NCBI GenBank assembly: GCA_023313575.1
Contig: JAJTTP010000001.1
Location: 6,133,501-6,197,500 of the forward strand
DNA: 64,000 nucleotides
Direction: 5' to 3'
Source: Eutypella sp. D-1
Taxonomy: Eukaryota; Ascomycota; Sordariomycetes; Xylariales; Diatrypaceae
Position numbers and translations under genes: made by a program. This document shows, one piece after another, positions 47,184 through 59,690 of the stretch (position 1 is its first letter; each line of letters starts with the position of its first letter). The notes beneath the pieces were generated by a model. It did no database searches. It had not been told where the DNA came from and saw only the letters and a program-made list of their open reading frames with translations.

Positions 47184-49776
47184 TTATCCTGCTTTTATGG
47201 CGTCTATATTTGCCGTATCCTTAAGTAAAAAAATGTGAAAGATTGGATAGATTCTGACTTTTAATAATAGGTCCAGTTTATAATTATTTTCTGATATTTT
47301 TCTAATAACTAAGTACGGTCCGATATATTTATAATCCAGTTTTTTATTAGGTTGTTTTATCGTGATGTTTTTTATGGCTAAATAAACCATATCTCCTTCC
47401 GAAAAGGTTGGTCCTTTTAACCTTTTTTAGTTATAATATTTACTTATTCGTTAATATATAAATTCGAGTTTTTCCTTTATTTTTTTATATAATTATTTAA
47501 ATCGTTTTAATATTAACATGGTTTTAATATTATCCGGTCCTTTTTTATAAACGTTTTAATAAACGTTTGGAGTAAATCCGAAATTAGCGTTAATAAATGT
47601 TGTTTATATATTTTTATAATAAGCTATGTTATAGGCTAATTATGCGATAAGTAGCCATTTAACCTAATTATTCTGTTTATAGTTAATATATTATCGAAAA
47701 TAGGTTTTTAATATTTAATTAATTTATTCTGTTTATCCGTTTACCTAAGGTTTAAAAGCTGTTATAAATTTAAGGTTTAATTTTAATCTTATTATAAAAC
47801 TTTGCCAGAATTTCGATGCAAATGTTGTTCCTTTATCGGATTTGATTTCGAATATAAGGCCGTATATTATTATAATATATCGTAAAAAGATATATGCCAT
47901 TTATTTTACGTTAATATCCTTATTATATAAAATAAAATAAGAAAATTTTATAAATCGGTTAACGATTACGAATATGCTGTTATAGCCGTTACGTATTATT
48001 AAATCTTTTAATATCGGTAATTTAATAATAAAATTAAATGTAATAAACTTTTATGGTTATTTATTAACTAATAATGGTTATAATTCTCCGTAAGGTTTAT
48101 ATCGTTTTGTTTTAGTTTTTCCGCATATATTATATCGTTATCGTATTTGTTATATTACTGATTTTATTTTATCGAATATATAAGTTTATTATAATCGTTT
48201 AAAAATTTTATAATCTCCTAGGTATCCGTATAAAAAATATTCGTGAATCTTTTATATTAATTATTCCTGCAATTTTTATAATATTTATAGCTTTTTTATT
48301 TATTTCTTTATTAATAATTTGTTATTATGTTATTCGATTTGTTTATGTAAATTATCCTAAGTAATTTTAATAATAACAATTTGTTATTATTCCAGGTATT
48401 TTTTTAACGTTTGTCGGAATACCGCGTATTTAATTAGTATATATTTTTCTTCCATGGTAGGTTACCTGTTAATGGCATTTGCTTATCCGTTCTTTAATCC
48501 TTTTTTATGGATGATAATGTAGTCGAATTCTGTAAGATATTTGGCGTATCGTAACTATTTTCCGTTAAGGGTTTGAGTGGTAAAAAAGTATGTAATATTC
48601 TTATGGTTGGTATAGATTTTAATTTAGTGCATATTTCTTATAAGGTAATATTTAAATTTCTTAAATGCGTTAACGATAATAAGAAATTTTTTATTATAAA
48701 TCGGATAATTAAGTTCGGTTTTAATAAGTTTATAAAAATAAAATGCGATAAGGTATAATTTTCTTTTTTTATTTTATTATTTAATTTATGCTTTAAAGGC
48801 GTAGTCCAAGGCGTCGGTCTTTAATTTAACGGGTTTTTTAAGATCGTATATAATAAGTATTAATTTGTTAATAATAGTATCTTTTAGCTTTTTAAAAGAT
48901 TTATTTATTTTATTAGTTTATATAAACCGTTTATCCTTTTTTATTAATTCCGTAAAGGGTGTTATAATATGTTTAAATTATTATATAAATTTCCGATAGT
49001 AATTTGTTAAGCTAAGAAAGGCCTGTATTTTTTTTATATTAATAAGCATTTTTTAATCCTTAATAATTGCGATTTTTTTAAGGTCCATTTTAATGTGTTC
49101 GGGGGTGATAATATGTCCGAGGAATTCCATTTTTTATATATGAAATACATTTTTTTCGGGTTTTATTAGTAGGTTAACGTTTTATAATGTTTGTAATACC
49201 TTATGTATATGTTTTTCATGCTATTCCTTTAATTTTAAGTAAATAAGGATATTGTTAAAATAGCAGATAATAAAAACATTAAAATATTCTCGTAATACGT
49301 GGTTAATTATGCGTTAAAACGATGCTAATGCGTTAATTAATCCGAAAAACATAATTAAATATTTGAATAAACCGTATTTCGTTTTAAAAGCTATTTTTTA
49401 TTCGTTTCCGGGTTTAATTCTGATGTGGTAATATCCGTCCTTAAGGTTTAAGGTGGTAAACTATTTGGCTCCGTGCAGGCGGTCCTTTATTTTAATAATA
49501 AGTGGTAACGGTGTTCGGTTTTTAACGGTGATCTTGTTTAATTATCGATAGTTAATTATTAGTCGTAATTTGCCGTTCTTTTTGGGCATAAATATGATAG
49601 GGTATTTTGTTAATGATTTTAATTGTTAAATATATCCTTTTATTAACTTATTTTCGAGGTACTTTTATAATTTCTTAAGTTCGATTTTATTAAGGTTATA
49701 GATTTTGTAAAATCGTAACGTCTTTCTTTTTATAAAGACAATTTCGTAATTTTATTTATTACGGTCTGGTAATCTT
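47184..49776 (-). pseudogene. Integrase and reverse transcriptase remnants of chromovirus 2
   Basis: A 68-codon open piece (47390-47184) reads DYKYIGPYLVIRKISENNY, the integrase C-terminus. The catalytic core lies at ~48050-47600 and the RT at ~49700-49250, with KTAF-, FEYL- and YLDDILIY-equivalent positions aligned to copy 1. Stops are frequent. The segment ends at the nested LTR at 49781 and its other half continues at 50202. Confidence 0.75.
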
Positions 49777-49780
49777 TTTT

Positions 49781-50196
49781 TGTGACGGCCGGTCTATTCC
49801 TTAACTATTAGTCCAGTCGAGGGGTTTATGTTAGCAGGAGTGCTGGGGGTTCTGAGCAATGAGTAGTCACGTTTGGTGATAGCAAAGAGAAGGGTGCTTT
49901 GGGTAACCAAGTTGTATTGTAAGCTGGTGAGCTTGAAGACTATTTAGGAGAGAGGTAATGAGCGTAGCTATATACTATTTATGTCCTTTGTTCCTGACAC
50001 TGGAATGTGTAGTTGTGTTGGATCTTTGGATCGTGACGGATTTAACTGATACCTTTGGATCCATGGATTATGACGGATCCATGTGTGGCTCTTCTTATGG
50101 CTTGTTAAGTGTGGCTGGCTTACGTCTCTATTCTTCCGGCAGTACCGCCAACGAATAGGGTTACCAGCCCCCACTTGGCCTAGTCAGGCCATAACA
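49781..50196 (-). mobile_element. Young solo LTR nested in chromovirus 2 (416 bp)
   Basis: It starts tgtgacggccgg and ends tcaggccataaca, which on the minus strand is TGTTATGGCC...CCGTCACA. Flanking ttttt occurs on both sides (49776-49780 and 50197-50201). It is of near-normal base composition, with almost no RIP, against the heavily mutated host, so it inserted after most RIP of the host. It carries imperfect gatccatgg-type repeats near 50020-50080. It belongs to the short LTR subtype seen at 14390. Confidence 0.9.
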
Positions 50197-50201
50197 TTTT
50201 T

Positions 50202-52774
50202 TAAATTTTTCGCAAAACACCTTATCGTATTAGTGATATTATGGTGGTACGTTATATATTTGTGATATCGTTTTATTTTCCTTTTCCAGGATGCTGTTAA
50301 AAAGGCGGAATTATTATCGGATAAATGCGATAATTTGTTTAATCCTTCTTTTATATCCTTTTTCTTTAATTTATTATATTCCTTTTAATAAGGTTTTTAT
50401 CGTATCCTTATGTCCGTATTTGCTATTTATTAAGTATTAAGATCTTTTTTCCAGGTTATCGTCGGTCTTTAAAAGATAAGGAAATGTTATCTGGCCAGTT
50501 CTTCAGTTAATTAATGGATTATACTAATATAGCCATGATTGCTTAAGGATTATGTTGTATCTTTTTAAAGGCATAATATTAAAGATAACGTTTTATTTTT
50601 ATCCTTCGATATATACGTTAAATTAATCGGTCTCCCGTAATACTTTTCTTTCGTTATATTTAAAAGCATAACCTTCGGCTCCCGTTATGTTATAAGGGTG
50701 TTATTTCTCCTTTTATAATAATTGTAACTTATTGCATAATTTTAAGGTTATATAATTACCGTCGGCTCCGTTGTCCATTATAGCGGTATATTAATTATCT
50801 TTAACCTTTATTTATACTATAGTATGTCCGTATCGTTTTTAAGCTCCTAAAATGGCTTATAAGTATTATATTACGTTCTTAAGCCTTAAAATACTGCTTT
50901 ATGGCCCTGGTATAAACGGCCTTATCCTTTTAAATCTTTACCGTAAACTCGAGCGGCGTTATGCGGGTTATTATAAAATTTTTCCTTACTGGATTCCTTT
51001 TATGCGTATAATTATTCTTCTGCTTTTAAGTCCTTATAAAAATGTTCGAGGCTAATTTTATTAAAGGTTATTCTTTTTAACAAATCCTTAAATATATATA
51101 GGTTAGCGTTTAATAACTTATCTTTTTAGCATCGGATTTCGTATTCTTATTATTCGATTTCGTTCCGGATTTTTATGGCTTTTAACGTTTGATAGGTATA
51201 TTTGTTATAGTGGCATACCTAATATCCTCCGGGGCAGGACATCTTTTCTGGCCACTTTTATTTATACGGTACGCGGTTGCAATAGCGCCGAATTTTTTTA
51301 TACCATTATCGATCGGTTTTATCTTTTTCCTGTTATAAAAAATCGAATCCTTTTTTAGCCATTTGTTTGATTCGGCTAATAATACCGATTTTTCGTTCCT
51401 CGTATTAGTAATACTCGTATTTTCGACAGTTAACGGGGTGTTTTAAAAAGTGCGGTGTCCGAGTTTGGATTTTTTAACTGATGAACTTGTCCTAATTACG
51501 AAGCCATTATAAGTAAATTTTAGATCGTTACTTTTTAAGGCGTTACTGGGATCGTTTAACGTAAGTGCCGTATATCTTTTTTAGTTTATAATCTTATCGT
51601 TTTTTAAGCCAGTTAATTAGTTATTTTATTTTTTTTTTTTTTACGTAATAGGCTTCTGCGAAGGCTTTTTCTTTATCGCTGTCGAGGTATTTATCTTGCT
51701 GTTATTAGCGTTATCGTTTTGCGGCGGCTTAGGCTAATCGTTTAGTTTTTTATAGTCCTTATCGATAAATATTATTATCCGAGTATACGCGGCGGATCAT
51801 TCCGAGCGTTCTTTTACCGGCAGGAGGTTGTTCCTTTTCGGGCACGGGTTTTTAATTTATATTCCGTTTAGGTCCTTTATATTCTTTTTTAAAATATCCT
51901 ATCTTGTTATAATTATAGCATTTGATTTATTGCTTATTTTTTCGTATCATGTCGAGTAATATAGGTCCTGGTGCCGTCCCGTAAGATGTATCGGTAGGCT
52001 TTTGGTCCTGATTCTTGTTATTTTAATGTCCTTTAAATCTTTTAAATACATAATGTCCTTTTTTCTTCTGGCGTTATTTAAATTGTTTATTATCGATTTT
52101 AATTATTAAGGCAGCGAATTTATTAAAAGCATTTGGTTTGTTTTACGTAATGATTTTGTTTTTAACCGAGTTTTTAAGTCCTTGATAAAACGTGTTAATA
52201 AAGGATTTATTATCGACTTAATTTATTTTGGCGGCAAGTTGTTTAAATTGCGCGGCGTATATATAAGCTGCCTTTTTCTGTTTAAAGGTTAGGAGTTATT
52301 ACGTAACGGCTCGGGCCTTATCCGGATTTCCGTAATTAGCTTTTACCTTTTTTTTAAAGTTTTTATACTTTTCGAAAAAGCGTTTGGTTTCCGTAAATCT
52401 TTTTTTTTCCTTTACTTTTACGAAGGTATTTAAAATGGGTTTAAACTATTAAGCTATCCCCCCGGTAAAGCATGACGTAATGTTAAGAATTTTATTAGTT
52501 TCCGTGGTATGCATATAACGCTGTTAATATAGGTAAGCTGCGGCTATAGTGAGAAAAGGTTATACAGGGGTGGTGCCATTATAGGGTCCAGGTTTCTTAG
52601 GCTTAAATTTGACGGGTATAGCCCTTTGGTTTATAAATATAGTTGCCGTTCGCTCGATTTGTTCGATTCGTTTAAGTAATTATTGGATAACCTGTTAAAA
52701 GTTTTGGCCCGAGGAAGATATAATATCGGATATTGCTTAAAGCTGATAATATTACTGAATAAGAGCTTATAACG
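50202..52774 (-). pseudogene. Protease and gag remnants of chromovirus 2
   Basis: This is the 5' half of the interior. The protease site reads MDNGAD at ~50790-50765. Gag with a knuckle-like KCYNCNKIG equivalent lies at ~51915-51880, followed upstream by the Retrotrans_gag region to ~52450. It aligns by eye with 41040-43638. Stops are fewer than in copy 1, but no long frame is open. Confidence 0.72.
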
Positions 52775-53207
52775 TATAACGGCTGGTTTATTCCTAACTA
52801 TTAGTCCAGTCGAGGGGTTTATGTTAACAGGAGTGCTGGGGGTTTTAAGCAATAAGTAGTTATGTCTGGTAATAACAAAAAGAAGGGTGCTTTAGGTAAT
52901 TAAGTTATATTATAAGCTAATAAGCTTAAAAATTATTTAAAAGAGAGGTAATAAACGTAGCTATATATTATTTATATCTTTTATCCTTAACACTAGAATG
53001 TATGGTTGTTGTTAAATCGTTAGGATCGTATTCGAGTATAGCAATCTAATATCGTTAAGATCGTTACCGATCTAACCGATCCTTCCTGGCCGTGTGGCGC
53101 ATGTGGCTTACTTTAGTGTGGCTGTTTCTTTCTCCAGAATTTGAGTCAGGGATCTTTTCTTGTTATGTTTAGCCCCACTAGGCCCAATGGCCCGACCGGT
53201 CATAACA
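52775..53207 (-). repeat. 5' LTR of chromovirus 2 (433 bp)
   Basis: It runs from tataacggctgg to ccggtcataaca. This is one of the least RIPed long-subtype LTRs; its inner end keeps aatggcccgaccggtcataaca. Confidence 0.88.
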
Positions 53208-54415
53208 CATTCCCGTATCGTATTAACGAAAAGCTAAATAGGCAGGCGGTTAAAGACATGTCCATGTAAGGAAAGCGGTTAAAAAAAAAGGGATAAATTT
53301 AAAAGTTTTACCAGTATAAGTTGCCTGCTAAATGCGGCAGGAAACCCCCGCGGAGGTACATACTTTAAGCTATCTCCGGCTGTTACTGCTTAAAGCTTTT
53401 TATATTATAATTCGAAAACGATCGTCGGCGCCGAAAACTTAAATAAGCATTTATACGATTAAAAGGTTATTATTTTATATTTTTTAAACGCTTTTTACCT
53501 TTTTTAAAGCGCTGTTATAAATTTTATAATTATTCTTTTTATAATTTAAAAATTTTATATTATGTTAAATTATTATCGTTAACTTTTAAATTATTAAAAG
53601 TACTTGGTATTAATCCCAGCTTAAAAGGCATTTTATAATAATTAAAAATATAAAGATTTAAAACCTTCTAATAATAAATATTATAAAGCTTAAAATAAAA
53701 AAAGCTAAACGGCGTAACGTAATAAAAAGAAAATACGTAAATATAACCATTTTAATAAAAATAAAAATAAAAATAAAAAAAGGCAAAACATAAACGTATA
53801 TAAAATATAAGCCTTTTTATAAAAAACGATTTACCGGAACTTCGATAGCCTTTTATAATTTAACGCGATATTTTAACACTTATTTAAAATTCGGTATTAA
53901 TAAAGGTTTTTTTACGTATACGCAGCTTATAAACCCTATTTAAAATTCGGACTTACGGCTATTAAAATCCGGGGGGAAAGTATAAAGATAAAGTAAATTT
54001 ATTTAAAATTTAATCGTATTAACTTTTATAAAAAAGTAAAGGTGCTACGTTAAAAAGAATATATAATTACTTTTATCACGATGTAACTTACCGTTTGAAG
54101 GAAAAAAGACGCGCTTTACGGTTTTTCCGATACAAATTTAAATAAATAAAATATTTTAATACAGATAATTAAATCATCTTTGCAATAAAGATCGAAAAAG
54201 AATATTACTAATATAAAAACGTCCCTATAAGGGTTTATAAAGTAGTTATAAAAAAATCCCACTTATTTTTAAATCCTGCGGATTTAAAAACTAAATGGGC
54301 TTAAAAAAGTAAGCTTTACGGGCTTTACTTATCCACTTTATTTTATTTATTTAACTAAATAACGCCCCCCCCCCCCGGGGGCTTGTATTAAAACTATAAC
54401 GGGGAGGTATAAGAT
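53208..54415. other. RIPed sequence right of chromovirus 2
   Basis: It is AT-rich with small GC patches (53320-53400, 53930-53990). A plus-strand frame at ~53780-53940 is relatively free of stops but matches no family I know. At 54362-54380 a run of 13 C is followed by 5 G. The segment 54320-54400 resembles 8515-8590 (ttatttatttaa..taa.taac followed by the C/G run and gggtttatattaaaa). Confidence 0.45.
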
Positions 54416-54560
54416 TTAAAATTAAAACGCTAACTTTATTAATCATTATATTATTATTTAAAAGTAAGGAAAAAAATTAAATCTTAAAATTAAAGCCATT
54501 TATAAATAATATTTAAAAAGAAATCCTTAAGGTACGTAAGTACTTAAGATTAATAGAAGA
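54416..54560. repeat. Dispersed repeat C, copy 2
   Basis: Direct-orientation partner of 7090-7260, described there. The shared portion ends near acgtaagtacttaagattaatag. Confidence 0.6.
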
Positions 54561-55984
54561 AAAGCGATTTTATTATCATAATGGCTTAAACGTAATGCCG
54601 TTATATAAACATTATTATTTTAATAATAATAAACTAATATCTTTTTAAAATTTATGCTTTAATTATTAATTTAATTATAAATTTAACTATGTTTTATAAA
54701 TATTTTATATATAACTTTATAACGCCGTTAAATTAATGTTAATTAATGTATATATAATAAATATCGATACTTTTAATTTTATAAAAATCTTTAAAATCTT
54801 TACTAACGTGTAAATTAAGTTTATTTAAAGTAATTATATAACAACGTTATTTAAGCCTTTTTTATTTTTTAAAAGGTTTTTGAAAGTTTAAAGCCAATCT
54901 CGGGGCTATAAAATAAATAAAGCTTAGTTTATTTAAAAATAATCGTTTATTATTACTAGTTAATTAATAAGGCTATTATAGCTTTTAATGTTTTAAAATA
55001 TTTTAACCTTATTTAAATGCAGTGATTTTAATAAAGAAATGCTTTTTAAGTTGTTTTTATAAGGGTTTTGTATTAATATCTTTTTAATATAATCGTTATA
55101 AACTTAATGTTTTAATAATAATTTAATACTATTAAATATTTTATTTTTTAAAATACGTTAAACGGTTATATTAATCTTTAAAATTAAAATCAAAAATAAA
55201 ATAAAAATAAAAAGTTAAAGTTAAATTTGTTATATTAAACTTATTACCGGGTTAATTTATTACATATAAGCCGAAAGATTTAATAACTGCTATAAATATA
55301 TTTTTATTTTTAATTATAAAAGCGGTATTTTATTAAAATAAAAGTTTAACACTTTTTTTAATAAATTAAATAATTAATATTAAGTTTACCTTTACATAAA
55401 GATAATAAAAAATATTATATCCCTTAATTTAATTAAGTTGATTATTTATAAAAATAATAAACCGTACCTATGACGGCGTGGCTATACGGGCTCGTAGGTC
55501 GTATTAAAAGCTAAGCTATAGCTTAAAAATAATAAGTTAAAATAGCAAGGGTTATTTACTATTTAAGGTGTGGGAAGCACTTATATATAAGTGCTATTGT
55601 TAAAACTTACCGCTTTTTTATTATAATTATAGCCGTATTATAGCTATAACTTATACCGTAACAGTACCGTTTTTTATTATTTTAAAATCAAAACTATATT
55701 ATTAATTTTATAAATTTATAAGTAACTCCTTTTTATAAAAAGTGGATTAATTATAACCGTTATTAAAAATAAAAACGTTTTATAACTGCCGGGTAAACTT
55801 TATAACCTTTTTAAATAGAAATATAAGGTTTAATTTAATTAATTTATACTTAGTATTAAACTTTTTAAAACTGTTATTAAATATTACTTTAACATTTAAT
55901 ATAATAAATTATTAATTAAAGTTTTAATTCTATTAAATGAAATAATATTAAATATGTTTAATACAGTTTTTAAAAAGGGCTGTT
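54561..55984. other. RIPed sequence, nothing identifiable
   Basis: It is AT-rich with dense stops in all frames. A perfect 20-bp palindrome, agcacttatatataagtgct, lies at 55576-55595 beside the GC-richer patch 55470-55500. No transposon domain could be read. Confidence 0.45.
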
Positions 55985-56232
55985 TAAATAAAAACTAAAT
56001 AAATACGTAAATATATAAATAAAGTATTATATTTAATATAAATGGGTTAATATAACCCACCGGCCGCTGCCAGCCGGCAGCGGGCTGGTGCTTATTTAAT
56101 AAGTGCTAAAAGGCTTTTATTTTTTAATCTTTAAAAGCCCTTTACCTTTTCCTTAAAATTTAAAGATTTCTTTTTAATATATCTTTTATTTTATTACTTT
56201 ATTAAACCTTATAATAACTTTATTAATATAGT
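55985..56232 (-). repeat. Dispersed repeat D, copy 2 with GC palindrome
   Basis: Reverse-complement partner of 8632-8772 plus 9169-9215. Its centre (56060-56090) reads ccggccgctgccagccggcagcgggctgg, which folds into overlapping GC hairpins that are less mutated than in copy 1. This copy is uninterrupted and shows the pre-insertion state of the LTR target in copy 1. Confidence 0.7.
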
Positions 56233-57082
56233 AAAAAGTGTAATTAATTTAAAGCGTTATTACGTTATTAACGTTGTAAATTTATTAATATGGTTTAATC
56301 TTTATTTGTATTTATTTTATATTAAATGTTTTATATTAAAGTTATTTAAAATAACATTATGTTTTTACGGCGTTATTATTATAAGGGTGAAAAAAAAGGT
56401 TTATTTATATTTACTCGATTTTAGCTTTATATAACTAAAGGTTTTAAATTTGTTTAAAATATTATTACGGCTTAATTATAGCCCGCCCGAGTTTTATACG
56501 ATTAGAAAGTAAAGCGTTTATATACTTATAACGTTATTTTACCGGTTTTAACGTATATAATATTAGAAAGGTATATATTAAAGTAATAAGTTTAATTATT
56601 TCGAATTTTTAACTTTTATATTATTAAAATGTTAATACTTTATTTAGTATTTTTTTAACATTAACGTTATGGTTTTATTTAAATCTTTATTATTTTATTA
56701 AATTATAAAAAATGTTCTTTTAACTTTATTAATTATTAACTTTAATAATTATACTTTAATCCTTTTTATTTATTATAATAACCGTATTAAATTTAACGCG
56801 GTTACGTTTTTATTATTTTATTTAAATTATACGGCTTACGTTTTTTAAAGGTATTATTTTTAACGATAAGCGTTTTTTCTTTATTATTATTATTATTATT
56901 TACCCGGTTAAAGCGTTTTATAAGGTGGTTATTAAAGCTATTTATTATATGCGTAAAGGTTAACGTAACGTTATTATTATAAGTTTAAACTGTCAGTTAT
57001 TATAATTTATAAATATAAACGTTAACGGCTTATTTACGTTATTTTCTTACCTTAAAGTAATTACGGTTTTAAGTAAAATATG
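56233..57082. other. RIPed sequence, nothing identifiable
   Basis: It is AT-rich with stops in all frames and an ATT microsatellite at ~56880-56910. No domain was recognised. Confidence 0.4.
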
Positions 57083-57511
57083 TATAACAGCCGGTTTATA
57101 TTTAACTTATAATACAGTTAAAGGTTTATATTAATACAAGTGTTAAGATTTTAAGCAATAAGTAATCACGTTTAATAATAATAAAAAAGGTCCTTTAAAT
57201 AATTAAGTTATATTATAAATTAATAAGCTTAAAAAGTATTTAAAAAAAGTAATAAATTTAGTTATATTCTATTTATATTTTTACGTTTAATATTAAAATA
57301 ATATTAAACGTTAAATCGTTAAAGTAATTAAGCGATTTAAGTTATTTTAAATCGTTAAAATAGCTGGGTTATTTAAGCTATTTTCTTTTAATTATATAAC
57401 CCGAGTATAGCTTATTATATCGTGGCTGTCCTTTTTAATGCTATGGATTAAAAACTTTCTTTTATTTATATTAAGCCCGTTTAAGCTTAATAATTTAACT
57501 AAGTTATAATA
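57083..57511 (-). mobile_element. Solo LTR, chromovirus family A, heavily RIPed (429 bp)
   Basis: It reads tataacagccgg at its left and aagttataata at its right, and aligns with 37201-37628 (aataagtaatcacgtttaataataataaaaaagg). Flanks are atatg and atatt, a likely 5-bp duplication with one mismatch. It is among the most AT-rich copies and therefore probably old. Confidence 0.78.
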
Positions 57512-58870
57512 ATATTTTTATTATAATTAACATATTTAATAAGCGTAAGATTTACATATGTTAAGCAGTTCCTTTCCTTGTTATTATGTTTAATATTTAT
57601 ATATTTATTATATTTAAAGCGTTTTATATAATAAGCCGTTATATAGCCGTATTTATAATATTTATAATAAAGTGTAATTATTACGTTTTTTTATAAAAGG
57701 TTTATGATTAAAAATATACGCACGGAATATAACTTTGTTATTATAAAGCTGTTATGCCGTTTCGATATTAATAATTTTAAAAATTAAAGGTTTAATTTTA
57801 ATAATTACTTAAGTATTATTAACGGTTTATTACTTTTTTAATATTTTATTTAAATTTATACAAGTATTTTTTAAATTTCTTTATATAAATGTTTTTAGCT
57901 ATTACGGTGAATTTACGTTATAAGCGTAGCGCTTATTTATTAAAAGCGACGGTAACCTTTTTATTTTATTTTATTTTATTTTATTACCGTTTTTTAAAAA
58001 GTTAATATTAGGTTTTTTATTAAAAAGACGTTATACAATCATTATTTTTTATACACTTTAAGTTTTATTTATTACGTTAATTATATCGATTACGTTACGG
58101 CTTTTAATATTATTAAAAGTATTTTCTTTTTATATTATAACCTTTCGGTAATGTTTTAACGGTATTATTCACTTAAGTTCCGGGCGTTACGCTGTTATTA
58201 CGGCAATGCTGGCTTATGGCTTTATTAAAAAGGTAAAACTGTTAATTTCAATCGGTTTGTTATTATTTAAAACCTTAAACGGTAGTAATTCTTTAATGCT
58301 TTTTTAAAGGCTTTAATTACGTTACGAAGGTGATTAATTATAACGGCGTTATTATCGGTATGTATGCGCTTTATTAACGCGTTAAAATCGATTCTTATAA
58401 TTATATTAATAATAATAACGGCTTTTTTAACCTTATTTAAAGTAATTAATTATATTTACTTTAACCCTTTTTAAATAAATAATCGTAACGTTTTTTTACT
58501 TATTAACTGCGTTAATATAATAATCCCGCTGTTATAAGGCGTTATTTACATTTTATTACGGTATTAAACGGTGGGGTCTTCATTAAAAGCTAATTATATT
58601 ACCGTTTAAATTTATTAAATTATTAAAATATAACTGCGTTATTATTACGTTAACGATGCTTTTACGTAATTATAACAAAGTAAATGCGAGGATTTTAAAT
58701 TTTATATAATTTTAATAAAAACATATAAGTTTAAAAGTTTATGTAATAAAATTTAAAAGTCCTCCGATAATTATATATAAATAAATAAAACATTATATAT
58801 ATATATTTAATAAAAATATGTTATAATAATATGATTTATAATTTAAGTTATTATAATTAAAAGCGGGAAT
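57512..58870. other. RIPed sequence bordering the rDNA
   Basis: It is AT-rich. A minus-strand reading near 58350-58090 is relatively long but unassigned. Composition changes sharply at ~58865, where rDNA begins. No rDNA-like sequence was recognised to the left of that point, so the 28S is truncated here, not merely mutated; a RIPed remainder cannot be ruled out by eye. Confidence 0.5.
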
Positions 58871-58976
58871 TAAATCCTTTGCAGACGACTTAGCTGTGCA
58901 AAAGGGTCCTGTAAGCAGTAGAGTAGCCTTGTTGTTACGATCTGCTGAGGGTAAGCCCTACTTTGCCTAGATTTCT
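58871..58976 (+). rRNA. 3' end of 28S rRNA (truncated, about 106 nt)
   Basis: The sequence aatcctttgcagacgact, then gtaagcagtagagtagcctt and gttgttacgatctgctgag, is the highly conserved last ~100 nt of fungal 28S rRNA. The mature end should lie near the ctagatttctc at ~58967-58977. Everything upstream of aatcctttgc is absent. It is followed by the spacer and then 18S on the same strand, so this marks the left edge of the tandem rDNA array. There is no sign of RIP. Confidence 0.9.
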
Positions 58977-59604
58977 CATAATTCCGCCACAAGGCGTGTT
59001 AAGAGGAGTTTGTTGCGAGTTAAATTCTTTATCGTTTTTTAAAGAATGCTTTTCTATTTTGTTTTTTTTTTTCTGCTCCGGCTACTACAGGGTAAGTCGG
59101 CCGAGCAGTTTGAGTGGGAGAGGATCCAGTCGCGATTTGCCTCGCAGCATTACCAGGGTAAGTCTTCTCAACAGTTTGATAAAATAACCTGCCTTAGAAG
59201 GTGTACAGGGTAAGTCGCCTGGCAGAAGTTGCCCTGCAGTGCGTGTGCGGTGTCAGTGCTACAGGGTAAGTCCGCTCGGCAGTTGGGCGTTATCGGCTGT
59301 GGCGCGTGCTGAGGGGCGGGGGTATTGCAGGGCAACTCGTCCGAGAGAAGTTGCCCTGTAACGCTTGTGCCGTGGCGGGCTACAGGGCAAGTCCTGCGGG
59401 AAGAGCTGCCCTGTAATTACAGGGTAAGGTCTGCAGGGTAAGACTCTACAGGGTAGGTTGGTACAGGGCAACTCGTCGGAGACAACTTACCCTGTAGCGC
59501 ATGCCGGCAGCGAGTCTGCAGGGCAACTCTTCCGAGGCGAGTTGCCCTGTAATGTCTCCCCGACACGACTACAGGGTAAGTCTTGCAGGGTAAGTCGCTC
59601 CCGC

Positions 59605-59690
59605 GAATTTGTCGGAAAAAGATTTTCGCACCAAAGACCGTTGAGCCGGGTATTGCACCCAGCCGGGCCCGGGGGGTATATAGAAGGGGG
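59605..59690 (+). promoter_or_regulatory. Spacer copy of the putative RNA polymerase I promoter
   Basis: It shares with 62570-62656 the sequence gaatttgtcggaaaaagatt, then ttcgcacca.agaccgttg.gccgggt, and ends at a TATA-like gggtatatag. It lies 2.97 kb upstream of the other copy. The agreement in sequence and in the position of the TATA-like end suggests a duplicated Pol I promoter. Function is inferred only from the duplication and the position relative to 18S. Confidence 0.55.

Larger units (their letters stand above)
45908..53207 (-). mobile_element. Ty3/gypsy chromovirus, copy 2, with a nested solo LTR
   Basis: Same family as 37201-44070. LTRs are at 45908-46339 and 52775-53207. The interior aligns throughout with copy 1: integrase C-terminus 47390-47184, integrase core ~48050-47600, RT ~49700-49300, protease ~50765-50790 with DNGA intact, and gag ~51900-52450. 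A younger solo LTR (49781-50196) splits it between protease and RT. Without that insert it is ~6.88 kb, as copy 1. Flanks taagt and cattc do not match, so there is no target duplication. RIP is somewhat lighter than in copy 1. Confidence 0.9.
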
